A DNA stretch of 64,000 nucleotides from Oryzias latipes. Its lineage: Eukaryota; Chordata; Actinopteri; Beloniformes; Adrianichthyidae. The translations under genes were made by a program, and so were the position numbers. The stretch is taken from NCBI RefSeq assembly GCF_002234675.1, contig NC_019867.2, positions 28,757,166-28,821,165 on the forward strand, given 5' to 3'. Numbering within the stretch: the first letter of the stretch is position 1; each line of letters starts with the position of its first letter. Shown here in pieces: positions 27,201 through 37,451 of this stretch. A model generated the notes under the pieces. The model was not told the origin of the DNA, did no database searches, and saw only the letters and a list, made by a program, of their open reading frames with translations.

Positions 27201-30200
27201 GCCCCTCGTCTCTGTGCTGCTGAATCACAAACATCCTCTGGTGCTCTTCTGGCCCTCAGCTGGCCTTCCTGCTGTCCCAGTTCCAGCACTTTGTGTGTCC
27301 CGTGGAGTTCAACAGTGAGACCAACAGCTTTGCAGTGGAGTGCGAGCCCTCAGACATCTTCGTGGTGCAGGAGTACACGCTTCCTGCCGTGCTGCAGAAC
27401 ACGCTCCGATGGGTGAGATTTCAACGAGCCGCTTTTTATCTGCTGATGAAGGCTGAGGGTCTCTCACGCTGAGCCAGCGGGTTTTTGTTTCTGGTTCATG
27501 TGTTTGGAAAAACAAAAGGGAGTTTATGAACATTTATGAATGGTGGAGCTGGAGGGGATTTTATTTAGATTTAACACATTAATAATATACGACAAAGTTT
27601 TAGGGCCAGTGTACAAACAAACAAAAAAATCTTTTTTTTAAACTATGACTTTAAAGTCGTATATTTAAGAGAAAAAAGTCACAAGTGTTAAATATGAGAA
27701 TAAAGCTCACCTGAGTGACATGTACCATTTTAAAATGGACCGGACCGCTCAGTGGAAACGAGGCTTACAGCTGCTCAAGAAAAAAGAAAAAAACACTAAA
27801 CAATCTGCTGAGCTTGCTGGTAGAATTATTTTGAACCTGTTTACCGATGCAGGGTCAGTTCTAAGAGTAAAATGATGTTTGGGTGCAGACCTCTCCGTGA
27901 GAAGTTAAAAAAGCTCCTTGACGTCCCACCTCTGCTTCTTGTCTGTTGTAGAAAACGGTGAACCTGTATCCGTTCCAGATCCACAGCATCTTCCTGTCCT
28001 CCTTCGCGTCTCTCATCGGGCCGTTTGGAGGCTTCTTTGCCAGCGGCTTTAAGCGAGCTTTCAAAATTAAGGTACAAAGTCTCAATATGTCATTTTTTAA
28101 TCCAGCAGAGCTTTTGCTGAAGCTACAAGGAGGCAGCAAACAGGAAACTGTGTCAAAATGTGGTGGAAAACAGTCAGATTTTTTTCTTTCTTCATATCTG
28201 TTCCCTGTTGGTAAGACCCATCCCAAACCTGCACCTCCTCTTCATTGTATAGAACAGTGTTTTTCAACCTTTTTTGAGCCACGGCACACTTTAACCTTGA
28301 CAAAAATCCCGCGGCACACCAGCATCCAAAAAATAAAAAATAAGGCAGAAATTCATGGTCTGTATTGATCGACAGCGCCCCCCTGCAATCTCACGTGCAT
28401 CTGTGTGATAATTGCGGGCGAAAAAGCAGGACGTTGTGGCTGTTGTTTCTAAGAGAAGTTAAATTAGAAAAATTTTGAAACTGTTTGTTTGTTTGTTTGT
28501 TGTGGTTTCAAGACGTTTCACAAGGAAGACTCATTGTGCGCTGGGACACTGTCCCTTTAAGCCAATGCATCATGGGAGATGTAGTGTGAAAACTGCCAAA
28601 ATAGGGCAGAAAGACTCGTGTCTCTGAGCTTCATTGTTTTGTTCACTTTTTCCACGGTCTGACACCGGACTCTGTGGAAAGCTACACCGCTAAAGACGAG
28701 CTTTAGCTGGTATTTTTGTTAGAACTGAGAGACTTTATCAACAGAATTAAGAACAAGGAAGTGAAAACTTAAACCACTTCTGATTGGTCAGACTGCTGAC
28801 ATGTGATTAAGCCTTCAAGAATGATTGGCGGAGACAGTTAAAGGGGTGGGACTTTTCCTTACACGGTTATAGCTGCAGCTAAATCGCGGTACCGTCATTC
28901 TTATCAAAATGTCTTTAATAGAATCAAATAAACACGAAGAAAAAGTAATTTTAAGATCTTTTATATTCCTAACTACTCAGTGTTTTATCAGGGCCTGTTT
29001 GGATGAACCAAGAGCTGATCTCCTGGAGATGGGAAATGTTTTTAGATCAGTGAATGAGGGCAATTTCCCACGGCACACTTGACCATCTGCGGCACACTGG
29101 TTGAAAAACACTGGTATAGAACAGTGTCACATTTTTGGAGGGAATGTCGCCCTCTGGTGGCAGCTGTTTGACTGACAGTCTTTGAAAACTAAAGGACTAA
29201 AAAAAATCAAACTTAAACAAATAAAACATGAAGGACAAATGTTTAAGCCTCAGTCCTGCGGGCTTCTTCAAAATTTCATATGTAAAGTATTAATTGATTT
29301 CACTTTTCATTTCTTAATATTTTTATGGAGGTTTTGAAAACCATGTGACCAATTTTCAGCCAATAGACTTCAAGGATTCATTCTTTTCATGCATGGCAGT
29401 CGTTGTCATAGTAGAGACAATAGTTTAATGTGTAAAAAATCATTTCAAACTCAGTATTTTAGAGGATCCATAAGCAGCTGAGGGCAGATCTGTTCTCTGC
29501 TGCTGACTCAAGATTATTTCCAAAACTACTGGATTCTGTTCACCACGTTCGTCGGATCGCTAAGTTAAAAGCCCAAAGTTTAAAAGAAGTATTTGAAAAG
29601 TTTGTTTGGGGAGAAAAGAGTCAACGAGGAAACCAGAAGAAGAGCCTTTGACTTGGAAAAAACATAAAGCTGCTGTTTTCAGACAAAACAAAGAGTTTTC
29701 CTCCAAATACGGTTTCATTGAGACAGTTGTTCCTCGTGCCAGAAGCTGCTCTGCCTGATATGCGGCGACTGATTCTTAAAAGTTTCACACAAAGATGCAG
29801 TCATGGTGGACAATTACGTTATTGTATTTGACCAGTTTTATGACGGTTTTATCACTTTATTTTTCTGTATTTATCTGCCCCACCTTAGAAGAAGAAGGTT
29901 GTTACGTTGTCTACTTTGACATAAAAGGGTAAATCTTCATCCCAAAATCTCAGTTTAAACAGAAATAAATAAAGAAAAAGTCTAAGTTTAAAAAACATTT
30001 GACAGAGAATGAAGATTCAAGCACATAAAGTTGCTGATTTGTGTCACGATTGATAAATGTAAAAATTACATTTATGGATTTTCCATCAGCAAAGGTGAAT
30101 TAGGCAGAAACTTCAGCACAGAAAATGTTCCTGTGTGTTAAAATACACAATGATTCAGGATTTATGTAAAAACAAAATAGGATAGAATCTTTTTGCACTG

Positions 30201-32806
30201 AAAGTTGATCAGTCTGAGTTCAGTTCTATTGGTGTTCTATGAAAAACTGCAATGATCTTTTCATTGAATAATTTACAAATCAGAATCAACTTCTAGAAAT
30301 CAACAAATTTATTTTATTCAATCTTTGTCATCTGTAAGAAAAAAATCTACTAATGTTTTCAGGTTTTTTTAGATAGATTTCTTGCATTTATATTTGAAAA
30401 ATAGTTTTTTCAGAAACCGGAGGCTTAAAAACATTAAACAGAAACTTCAGCCCCGTTCCGACCGGCATGTCAGACAAAATATTGTTGATGTGAAGGGATG
30501 TCAGTCTCTGCTATGACACAGAAACTCACACTGTGACTTTGTCAAAGAATAAAAACAGTTATGTTTTTGATGGAAACATTTGGTTCAAATGTAGAAACAT
30601 TTGTCAGTGTTTCGGGTCTTGAGCTGTCAAACTTTAAAGCTTTTCCATGAAGAAAGTTTGATTGGATTTAAACTGGGGTCCGTTTGTCCCCTCAGGACTT
30701 CGCCAACACCATCCCGGGACACGGGGGCATCATGGACCGCTTCGACTGCCAGTACCTGATGGCCACCTTTGTTCACGTCTACATAACCAGCTTCATCAGG
30801 TACCATGACGGCTGACAGCTCTGAAAGGGCGTCAACCTTCAGGCGAAGAAAGAAAAAAAAAACCTTCAGACCTCCTTTGGTTTGGTTTTTAAGGATGCCA
30901 GCAGACCCCCGTGATCTGAGCAGGAGGTCTTTTGCTGCGTTCTTACAGTTGAAATTCGCTGCTTGTCCAAAAACGTGTTCATAAAGCGGATGCTCCCGCC
31001 ACGGGTCTGGGGATTCAGGAACCACGTCTCCACGTCTGGGTTCATGACCTCATTCAGAGATGTCCAGTGCGGCGAGCTTCACCGTCTCCTGCAGGAGCTG
31101 CGTCTGAATGACGGCGCTTTCAGCGCTACTTTTGTCTCGCTGTGACCCAGTTTGACGACTTGCTGACCCGCTTTAGTCCAAGGAGGGGGGGGGTAGTTGG
31201 AGGATCTTTTTACGTTTGTCTCAATGCAAATAAGTAAAATATCATAAAGTTCAGGACGAGAACAATCAGCTTCATCCAAAGAGGAGTTCCTACGGTGGCC
31301 CAGAAGTGTCACAACACTTTGGATTAGCAATACAACACAAAATAACTAACACACTAAAATAATTAACTCACAACCTCTTCAGAGGTATTGAGCCACTTTA
31401 TTATGATTCTTGTCTCTATTAAAATGTGAAAAAACATAAACAAGAAAATAAAGATGGACTGTTTTGTGTTGTGAGGTAATTTTTTTTGTGTTGTGACGAA
31501 TTGTAGTGTGTTATTTTGTGTTACGATTCCAAAGTGTTCTGTTGTGACCCTTCTGGGCCACCGTAAGTTCCTGATTGGTTGACGTCACTTTTGCTGAGGT
31601 TCAGATATGTGAACTCCAGACGCAGCACAGCAGCCAAACGTGCCGGCGCCAGACTGCCGCGCGGCGCCCGACGCTCTAAAGGCGCCGCAGGTCCTCCGAC
31701 CCGGTCTGGACGTTGAAACTGGACGCCTGACGAGTAAACGGCAGCTTTCTGCCCATTTCCTCACTTCTGAGGAGCTCATCACTGATGGCTGCAGAGCAGC
31801 TTCTGAGGAAGAATCCGGAGCCCTTCCTCTGTGTTTTGTTGGTCTGACAGAAAGAATGAGCTTCAGGTTTAAAGGTTTAGTCAAACTTTCTATAGATGCG
31901 TCGTCCTCCGCCTTCCTCCTCATTCGTCGGTGTGCACAGATGTCGGTCGAGGGACTTTGCGTGAGTTCCGTTTTGAATTGTTCATAAATTAGTGTCGGTT
32001 GAGAATTATATCTGATTAATACTTTTAAAGCGAGCATTCGGCGTACAAATCACGTTCAGATTACGTAACTGACGCACAAATCACTAATGAATTGCATATA
32101 AACAGCTCAGTCATCACACACTGGAGCCGCATTTCCAGAAGAAACTGCAGGTTTGAAATGCTGTATTGCTGAATAAAAAGGAAACTTAAAGGGTAAGAAT
32201 TGGCAAAAAACAAGAAAAACATTAAATAAAGAAATGATCAAAGTTAGCCATAAATAAATAAAAAAACAGCACAATTACAAAAAAGATATTTTTGTGAAAA
32301 ATGCCAACGACGGGTATCGAACCAGCGAGCTTCTGCACCAAGGATTCCCCGTGGATTTTAATGGAGGCAGAAATCCTGGAATATCTTGAAAAGTTCAAGG
32401 ATTTGAAGAACCAAAAGTCATAGCTAAAAAAGGCTGAAAGTTCTGAACATTTGAATAGTTGAACGGTTTAAGTATCAGAAAAATTGAATGCTTTAGTTTA
32501 TAGCCTTCAACTAATTACTTTTTCCACATATGACCGATTTTCATCCGTGCAGCATGCATGTAGTGGCTGTGTGACGGGCCTTAAGGCGATCTAATCTCAT
32601 AAATGTAGATGTAAGCTCTAAAACCTTGATCTTTGGGATTGATGTGGGTCTCTCTCTTGTCCTGTCGTCTGGTCTCGTGCAGAGGTCCAAACCCCAGCAA
32701 GGTTCTGCAGCAGCTGCTGAAGCTGCAGCCCGAGCAGCAGCTCAACATCTTCCACTCGCTGCACGCCCACCTGCGGGACCGGGGCATGCTGGCCCCCGAG
32801 GCCTGA
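12299..32806 (+). CDS. cds1: Phosphatidate cytidylyltransferase 1 (CDP-diacylglycerol synthase)
   Basis: Complete, 451 aa. Thirteen exons: 12299-12361, 16853-17010, 19621-19717, 19814-19911, 20321-20460, 23004-23062, 23560-23642, 25193-25280, 27062-27130, 27260-27412, 27952-28071, 30696-30799 and 32683-32806. It condenses phosphatidate and CTP to CDP-diacylglycerol and pyrophosphate in the ER membrane, feeding phosphatidylinositol and cardiolipin synthesis. An acidic N terminus (about 1-73) is followed by WKNYWIRG and a series of hydrophobic spans. The family signature covers residues 367-393: [10 protein letters not shown], then [17 protein letters not shown], with the exon 11/12 junction between K376 and D377. 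The C terminus matches the vertebrate pattern [15 protein letters not shown]. Human CDS1 is 461 aa. The start MTELRRRG resembles CDS2, but several core positions ([17 protein letters not shown]) and the wdfy3 neighbour favour cds1. Introns 1, 8 and 11 hold most of the transposons described separately. Confidence 0.95.
13780..14000 (+). repeat. GC-box dispersed repeat, copy 2
   Basis: Collinear with 100-212: ACGGCTAGATGG, CAATATTGCTCGCCATT and GGTAATGTTA, then GCCAACAGTCCCGCCCACAA and CTCAGAGGTTAATTTC. No coding capacity. It lies in cds1 intron 1. Confidence 0.55.
15144..15440 (+). repeat. Dispersed repeat with a tRNA-like head
   Basis: Starts with CAGTGGTGTAGTGGTTAACG and continues through TTTGTGGAGTTTGCAAGTTC and CCTCCCGCAGTCCAAAAATA to GTGACCCTAAAAGG. 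This is the very common fish repeat whose first 60 bp resemble a tRNA gene with box A and a weak box B (GGTTTAAATCC). It is not a functional tRNA. Confidence 0.75.
17535..18725 (-). pseudogene. Degenerate Tc1/mariner transposase element
   Basis: Minus-strand fragments match Tc1 transposase: [26 protein letters not shown] and [17 protein letters not shown], spread over several frames. In the last motif the catalytic Glu of DD34E (NPxEN) is Ala. The ends carry inverted sequence around AGGAAATAAGTATTTGATC (near 18700, read on minus) and AGGTAAATAAGAACTTGAAC (near 17545). It is dead by frameshift and by active-site loss, and lies in cds1 intron 2. Confidence 0.85.
20967..21282. mobile_element. 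Small pogo/Tigger-like MITE in cds1 intron 5
   Basis: Ends CAGTGGTCCCTCAAGGATAA and AGCGAAGGGACCATTG are imperfect inverted repeats with the same flavour as 39110-39897. TA precedes the left end. 316 bp, no ORF. Confidence 0.6.
21377..21891. mobile_element. TA-flanked MITE of the CGGTGGCCC family, copy 2
   Basis: Ends CGGTGGCCCTGAGGTGC and CTTCAGGGCCACCG with TA on both sides (21375-21376 and 21892-21893). The A-rich first half followed by a T-rich second half matches copy 1. It lies in a cds1 intron. Confidence 0.75.
22150..22605 (+). mobile_element. Dispersed MITE with GAATTC-type ends, copy 2
   Basis: Begins TGTGTCTGAATTCC and ends near GGAAGGAATTCC. It shares about 450 bp of collinear sequence with the reverse complement of 213-666. 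It lies in cds1 intron 5. Confidence 0.65.
24100..24480 (+). repeat. GC-box dispersed repeat, diverged copy
   Basis: Carries CTTCTGCCGCTCTGCAGAAA, GTCCTAGAAAACTACACAG and GGTCCCGCCCACAAAT, shared with the copies at 667-800 and 13900-14000, in a rearranged order. It lies in cds1 intron 7. Confidence 0.45.
25985..26820 (+). pseudogene. Second Tc1-like relic, rearranged
   Basis: The plus strand at 26580-26670 encodes [20 protein letters not shown], the N-terminal DNA-binding part of a Tc1 transposase, soon ended by a stop. Terminal-type sequence (AAATTATGGTGGAAAATAA) appears at about 26036 and again at 26390, so the relic is duplicated or nested. It lies in cds1 intron 8. Confidence 0.75.
28255..29113. 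mobile_element. hAT-type DNA transposon in cds1 intron 11
   Basis: Inverted repeats CAGTGTTTTTCAACC and GGTTGAAAAACACTG with a perfect 8-bp duplication GTATAGAA (28247-28254 and 29114-29121). Subterminal CGGCACAC repeats occur at both ends. 859 bp, no transposase ORF. Confidence 0.93.
31293..31563. mobile_element. TA-flanked MITE of the CGGTGGCCC family, copy 3 (short variant)
   Basis: Ends CGGTGGCCCAGAAGTGTCAC and TTCTGGGCCACCG with TA flanks (31291-31292 and 31564-31565). 271 bp, strongly palindromic, with CACAACAC and GTGTTGTG runs inside. It lies in cds1 intron 12. Confidence 0.75.
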
Positions 32807-34550
32807 GGGGAGCCCCCGCAGGGACGAGGAGCGGAGGAGGAAGGCGCCCGCTGGTCCCGACGGTCCGTGCACACTCGCCGCGTCCTCCGCCCGCCTCCAG
32901 TCGGCTCCTCCATCCCCCTTCGTCAGGCTCCTCCCACTCTGCTGCTCCCGCCCTCTGAGAGGAAGATCAGACGTGGGATCAAACGCTCTTCATCCCAAAA
33001 ACAGATCCGGGCATCGAACTCCGAGGCCGGTGTCTCGTGCGCTCACGTGCACACGCCTGCTCTGAGACGACCAAAGGAGCTTTGCCAGCATGAGCGGGGC
33101 TGCGGCAGACCTGCTGCTCCCTCTGTAACCGCGCCGGGTTCTGCAGAACCTGCAGCATGCACCGCTCCTCCTCAGCACCATCTTGCTTTTAGGTGTCAGA
33201 TTCCTGCAGGCATGGCGCTGCAGACCGTAGAGCATCACCATCAAGTCATTTGCTGTACATACATTTACCGGAGATGTTTAGCTGACGTAGACGAGCGCGG
33301 AGCGGAAACCAACGGCACATAAGCTACCAGAAAAAATATATGCAGAAAGACGCGGGAGTCTTTTGTAGCCTTTAGCATGAACAAAGTAGATTTTTAACAG
33401 ATAGATGTATATTTGATCAGAGCTTACTTAAACTTTATCAGAGACTACGGTGCTGAGATCAGGGTTCTTCTGGGACGTGGGATCAAAGGGTTTCTGAAGC
33501 ACAGCTCTGCGTCCTTTAGCAGAAAGACTCAGAAGGTGGAGTCAGGCGGTCTGTGACGCCCTCGCCAGAGCTCGGGAAGGCGGAGCTCCCCTCCCTCCCT
33601 CCGCCCCTCTGTTTGTGCGGCAGCTGAGCGCCTCACCGCCACAGACAGTCTGACACCCGGACGATGGTCAGAGGGACGCTCCAGCACAGAAGATGCCAAG
33701 TCAAGGCCACCAAACCGCCATGAATCCCTGAAACCAAGTGACCATCGCAGGTGATGTCACACCTGACAGAGGATGGAAGTCCTGCTGTGGGCGGAGCCTA
33801 GACCTGGGCTGTTAGGGGGAAGGGAGGTTGTGTTTCACTCACCTGAGCGGTTGGAATGTCATCTGTAATCTGAGATGATGTCGGTGAGGGCAGCATTCGA
33901 TTGTTGACGTGTGTGTGTGAGTGCGCATGTGTGTGTGTGTGCAGTAACTCCTCCACTGTAATTAATCTGTTAGTGAGAAAAGTGGGAGGGGCTTTTGAGC
34001 AATACTTGAGTCCTAGGCGGCGTCGGTTCCTGAGAAAATGATGGAAGTTTACCAAAGAGCTGTCGGATCAACCGCGACCCCCACCCCTCCACAGGCAGGG
34101 GGAGGGCCGCTCCTGTGCGCGTCCGTCTGGGCGTGAAACCGCTGACGTCGTCCTCACAGGAGTGATGTGCAGATTTTTATTTCGTTTTAGACTCGATGAT
34201 TATTTATTTAGTTGGTTTTCTTTTACCAAACCAAACCAGCTGGTACCTGGACCAGAACCACCCCGTCCAAAGGAGGACTGGGGACGTCTCTGTGTGCTGA
34301 CCCGGTGTGGTTCTGGTCCAGAGCTCCTGCTGTGCGCTTTCGGCGGCGTCTTCCAGTGGAACTCGCCTGCAGCTGCGCAGACTGTGAAGGAAAAGCAGCT
34401 GACTCGGCACAAAGTCCTTCTGCCGCTGCTGAAACTTCTCACTGAAGCTTTTGCCGCTCAGAGGTTTGAACAGAGACGCAGCACTGAGTTCTGATCATGT
34501 CAGGAATGTGATGAAGGAGTTGATGATGAATAAAAGTGTTTCCTTTTAAT
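32807..34550 (+). other. cds1 3' UTR
   Basis: Sequence between the cds1 stop and the AATAAA at 34529-34534. It has a short TG/GT run near 33908-33942 and no other recognisable element. ORFs here overlap on both strands and do not look like proteins. Confidence 0.55.
34529..34534 (+). terminator. Probable cds1 poly(A) signal AATAAA
   Basis: Canonical hexamer in GATGAATAAAAGTG, followed by a T-rich and GT-rich stretch, about 1.7 kb after the stop. It is the best-placed signal before the dispersed repeat at 34790. Confidence 0.55.
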
Positions 34551-34789
34551 GATGTTTGGTTTTTCCCAAAAATCCAGCAGACGTGGAGGAGCAGACGCGG
34601 CTGCGCAGACGTTAAATGAACAATCGTTCCTTCAGCAGCATTTCCTGATTGATGGGAAGCAAAAGAAAAAAAAATCGTACTCTCCTTTTTTATGTGATCA
34701 AAATAGAAAAAAAACTTCTTTCTTAAATCGCTCCTTTTCGATGGACCCGAAAGCGACAACAGTCCATTTCTAGTTTAAACGTTTGACTT

Positions 34790-35010
34790 TGCCATCCATC
34801 TTCAGAGCACGCTGGATCCTTCTCAAGGTTGCTGGAGCCTATCCCAGCTGCTGTACACCCTGAGCAGGTCACCAGTCTTACGAAGCCACACATTGCCCTC
34901 CAGTGTGATTTAGAAACTCCATTGAACCAATAAGGCAATTCAGCTGGGGTTTGAGTCAGCGCCTTCTAACTGTTGAGCGAGCATGCTAACCACTGCACCA
35001 CCGAGCAAAA
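34790..35010 (-). repeat. Dispersed repeat with a tRNA-like head, second copy
   Basis: On the minus strand it begins GGTGGTGCAGTGGTTAGCAT and ends in CTGGGATAGGCTCCAGCAAC, the same family as 15144-15440, shortened in the middle. It lies between cds1 and tmem175. Confidence 0.7.
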
Positions 35011-35597
35011 AAACAAAACGTTTTGGTGAAGGGTTCTTGTTCTCCCGGCTGAAGAGATCACCATTTGATCAACAGTCTTCAAACAAAGGCAGGAGGGTGT
35101 GGAGGAAGCTTGCGGACGCTCTCCCGGATGTCCGAAGGTTTTAGGTTTGTGGCTCAAACGCACGCTAATGATCAGCATCTTTGGAACCAGTTTCTCCAAA
35201 AAAAAAAAAACAGAATAATGACGGGTTGTTTTTTTTATGGGGGGGGATAACAAAGATCTCTTACATCCGGCGCTGAACAAAACAATATGACAACAGAAAA
35301 CTTCCAAGAAAATCCAGAAGTTTACTTTTGCGGATTCTTCTTAGAAGTGCATAGATCTGTTTGGGGTCAATTCTAAATGGGTTGCCATGGAGATAAAGTA
35401 TGTGTCACGTGCAGCTTTAGAGACCGGTCTGGAGGAGGAAAGCGAGGCGGGGGGGGCTGCGGGCCACATGATGCTGCTTGGGGCTTTAAAGTTGTTTTCT
35501 CCTGAGAACTGTGCTGCTGAAGAAAATGATTCATTCTTTTTGGTTCAAAAAAACAAAAGGTTGAGTGGACACCAAATGTTCAGGGCTGAACAAACAT

Positions 35598-35603
35598 TTT
35601 ATT
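35598..35603 (-). terminator. Candidate tmem175 poly(A) signal
   Basis: TTTATT on the plus strand reads AATAAA on the minus strand, with a TG-rich stretch just downstream in the minus direction. I saw no canonical hexamer between it and the stop codon at 37452. If used, the 3' UTR would be about 1.85 kb and include the palindromic element at 35911-36598. This is inference only. Confidence 0.35.
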
Positions 35604-35910
35604 GACGCCTGCAAACAAAGACCAGATTTTACAAAAACACACAAGGCAGCAAAAACATTCGTGTGCAGAAACAGGTTCATCTCATGTGGGCGGGTCTCAG
35701 CTAAAGTGCAGCGTAGGTTTGAGTTTACATGAAACAAGAACATCGACCACAATCCAGAAACGCACAACTTCACCCGAGGATCAAAGAAAGTGACCCAAAG
35801 TTCAAGGACAACATTAAAATAAATCCTGAAGAGGTAAAGGCCCACTCCCATGAAAACAGGGTTTTTAACGTGTTCTAGTGGCATTTTGCCAACGATGGAG
35901 GACATAAATT

Positions 35911-36598
35911 AAGGCCCGTACACACCGGGACGAATATTCGCCAGGCGTTACTCGCCAGCGTTTTTCGCCACGTTTTTTGTGTTCACACCCAGGCGATTTT
36001 CGCTGACGATGAGTGGAGTGAACATGCAATTTCATTCCCTGACATTAGATGGCGCTTAATGTAAAACAGAAATACTCCTGTACACAAGGTGGCGCTGCGC
36101 AACTTTACGCTTCTTAAAGTCGCTTTTCACTCAGAAGAAGAGAGCAAGTATTTACACGCTTGTCAGAATCAAACAAAGAAAACATGAATATTTCAAGCAT
36201 CAGTAGCTCCAACTGGTGCTTGGTTCGGGGATATTTTAGAATGTCCGTCATTATTTCTTCGCGGCTGTGTAGACGCTACTTGGCGTCTATCTTCTTCGCT
36301 GGTATGTGTGCTCAGCAAGGCAGTTTTGTGTTTGAGCGCCCCCAAGTTGTGTTTTACTGTAACTTCAGAAGCTCCAGACACGTGTGCAAAAGCGCCATTC
36401 TCATTGGTCGAGTAGATTTCGACGCGACGCGTCGAAAAAAAAAAACGAACCCGAGGCGTTTTTTTTTTTTGACGCTTTAACGCGTGGCGTTTTTTCGCGT
36501 CGGTGTGCACACTCTCGTTGGTGCCCTTTGTTTAGTCACGAGGCGTTAAACGTCGGCGAAAATCGCCGGCGAAATTCGTCCCGGTGTGAACAGGCCTT
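35911..36598. mobile_element. Palindromic DNA element between cds1 and tmem175
   Basis: Ends AAGGCCCGTACACACCGGGA and TCCCGGTGTGAACAGGCCTT form an imperfect inverted repeat, continued by GACGAAT/ATTCG and several GGCG/CGCC repeats. 688 bp, no convincing ORF. TTA/TAA-like borders suggest a Kolobok- or Harbinger-type MITE, but I cannot decide which. Confidence 0.65.
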
Positions 36599-37451
36599 AT
36601 CTGTTGAAATCACTGTGAAGCAGGAGCAGATGAAAAATGAGGTTTGAAAAGAGCAAAAGCTCCCTGCTCCAGGGAAGGGAAAAGGGGGCGGGGTTGCTCT
36701 GAAAAATGATCAAAAGATGATCAGAGTGGGCTTAAACCTGGATCAACCCGTCTTCACTTCACCACCTGCCCTGAAGGGGGCGACAAAAAAAAGCCACAAT
36801 AAGACATAAAGACGTTTGTCTCCACATACGTTTTCCACACTACAAAGTGACAAATGTTGAAACCGATCATGTTTAAAAACAAAACTTAATCCATCCTCTG
36901 TGAACGTAAAAACACTGATGAACTGAAGCGGAGCAGGTTCGAGTCACTAACCGACACAAACCTCAGTGCAAAGATGCCGTCATGGCTGTGCGTGCGTTTG
37001 AGGCGCTCAAACCTCCGGACGTAAAGTCATTTCAGTAGCAGAGCTCAGAAAAGCAGCTCCTCCTTCACTCTGCAGAAACTCCAACTTTTTACATTTATCT
37101 AAATACTTTTTTACACTTCAAATAGAAACACAAAGTTCCACAGAACGAGGGTAAAATTGTAACAAGCAAATGAATTAGCTAAAGAAAAGGTCAAACTGCG
37201 TCGTTTCTCTTTTTGAGTGAGCGTGGTGAAGCGGAGGACCAGCAGCTGAAGCTAGAGAACGTCCTCTGAAGCAGGAGAAAGGGATGAAGCTGAAGGTTAA
37301 GGGTAGATTCTCTGGTGTCGAGCTGGATTCAACGCCATGTGACCGTTTGATGATTGAACTCTGGCCCTCCCAGAGTTCTGCTTGTTGGGATTTGACCCTC
37401 CGACTCCCTGAAGGCCCACCTGTGGTTCCGAACCGGCCCCCTGCAGGTCCG

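Noticed and set aside
31585-32037. 150-codon minus-strand frame
   Set aside because: GC-rich stretch in cds1 intron 12 with no splice context or family resemblance.
32313-32323. tRNA B-box-like GGTTCGATACC on the minus strand
   Set aside because: No matching box A, acceptor stem or anticodon stem could be folded around it; probably part of a dispersed repeat.
32867-33322. 151-codon plus-strand frame after cds1
   Set aside because: It is in the cds1 3' UTR, with overlapping frames on the other strand and no recognisable domain.
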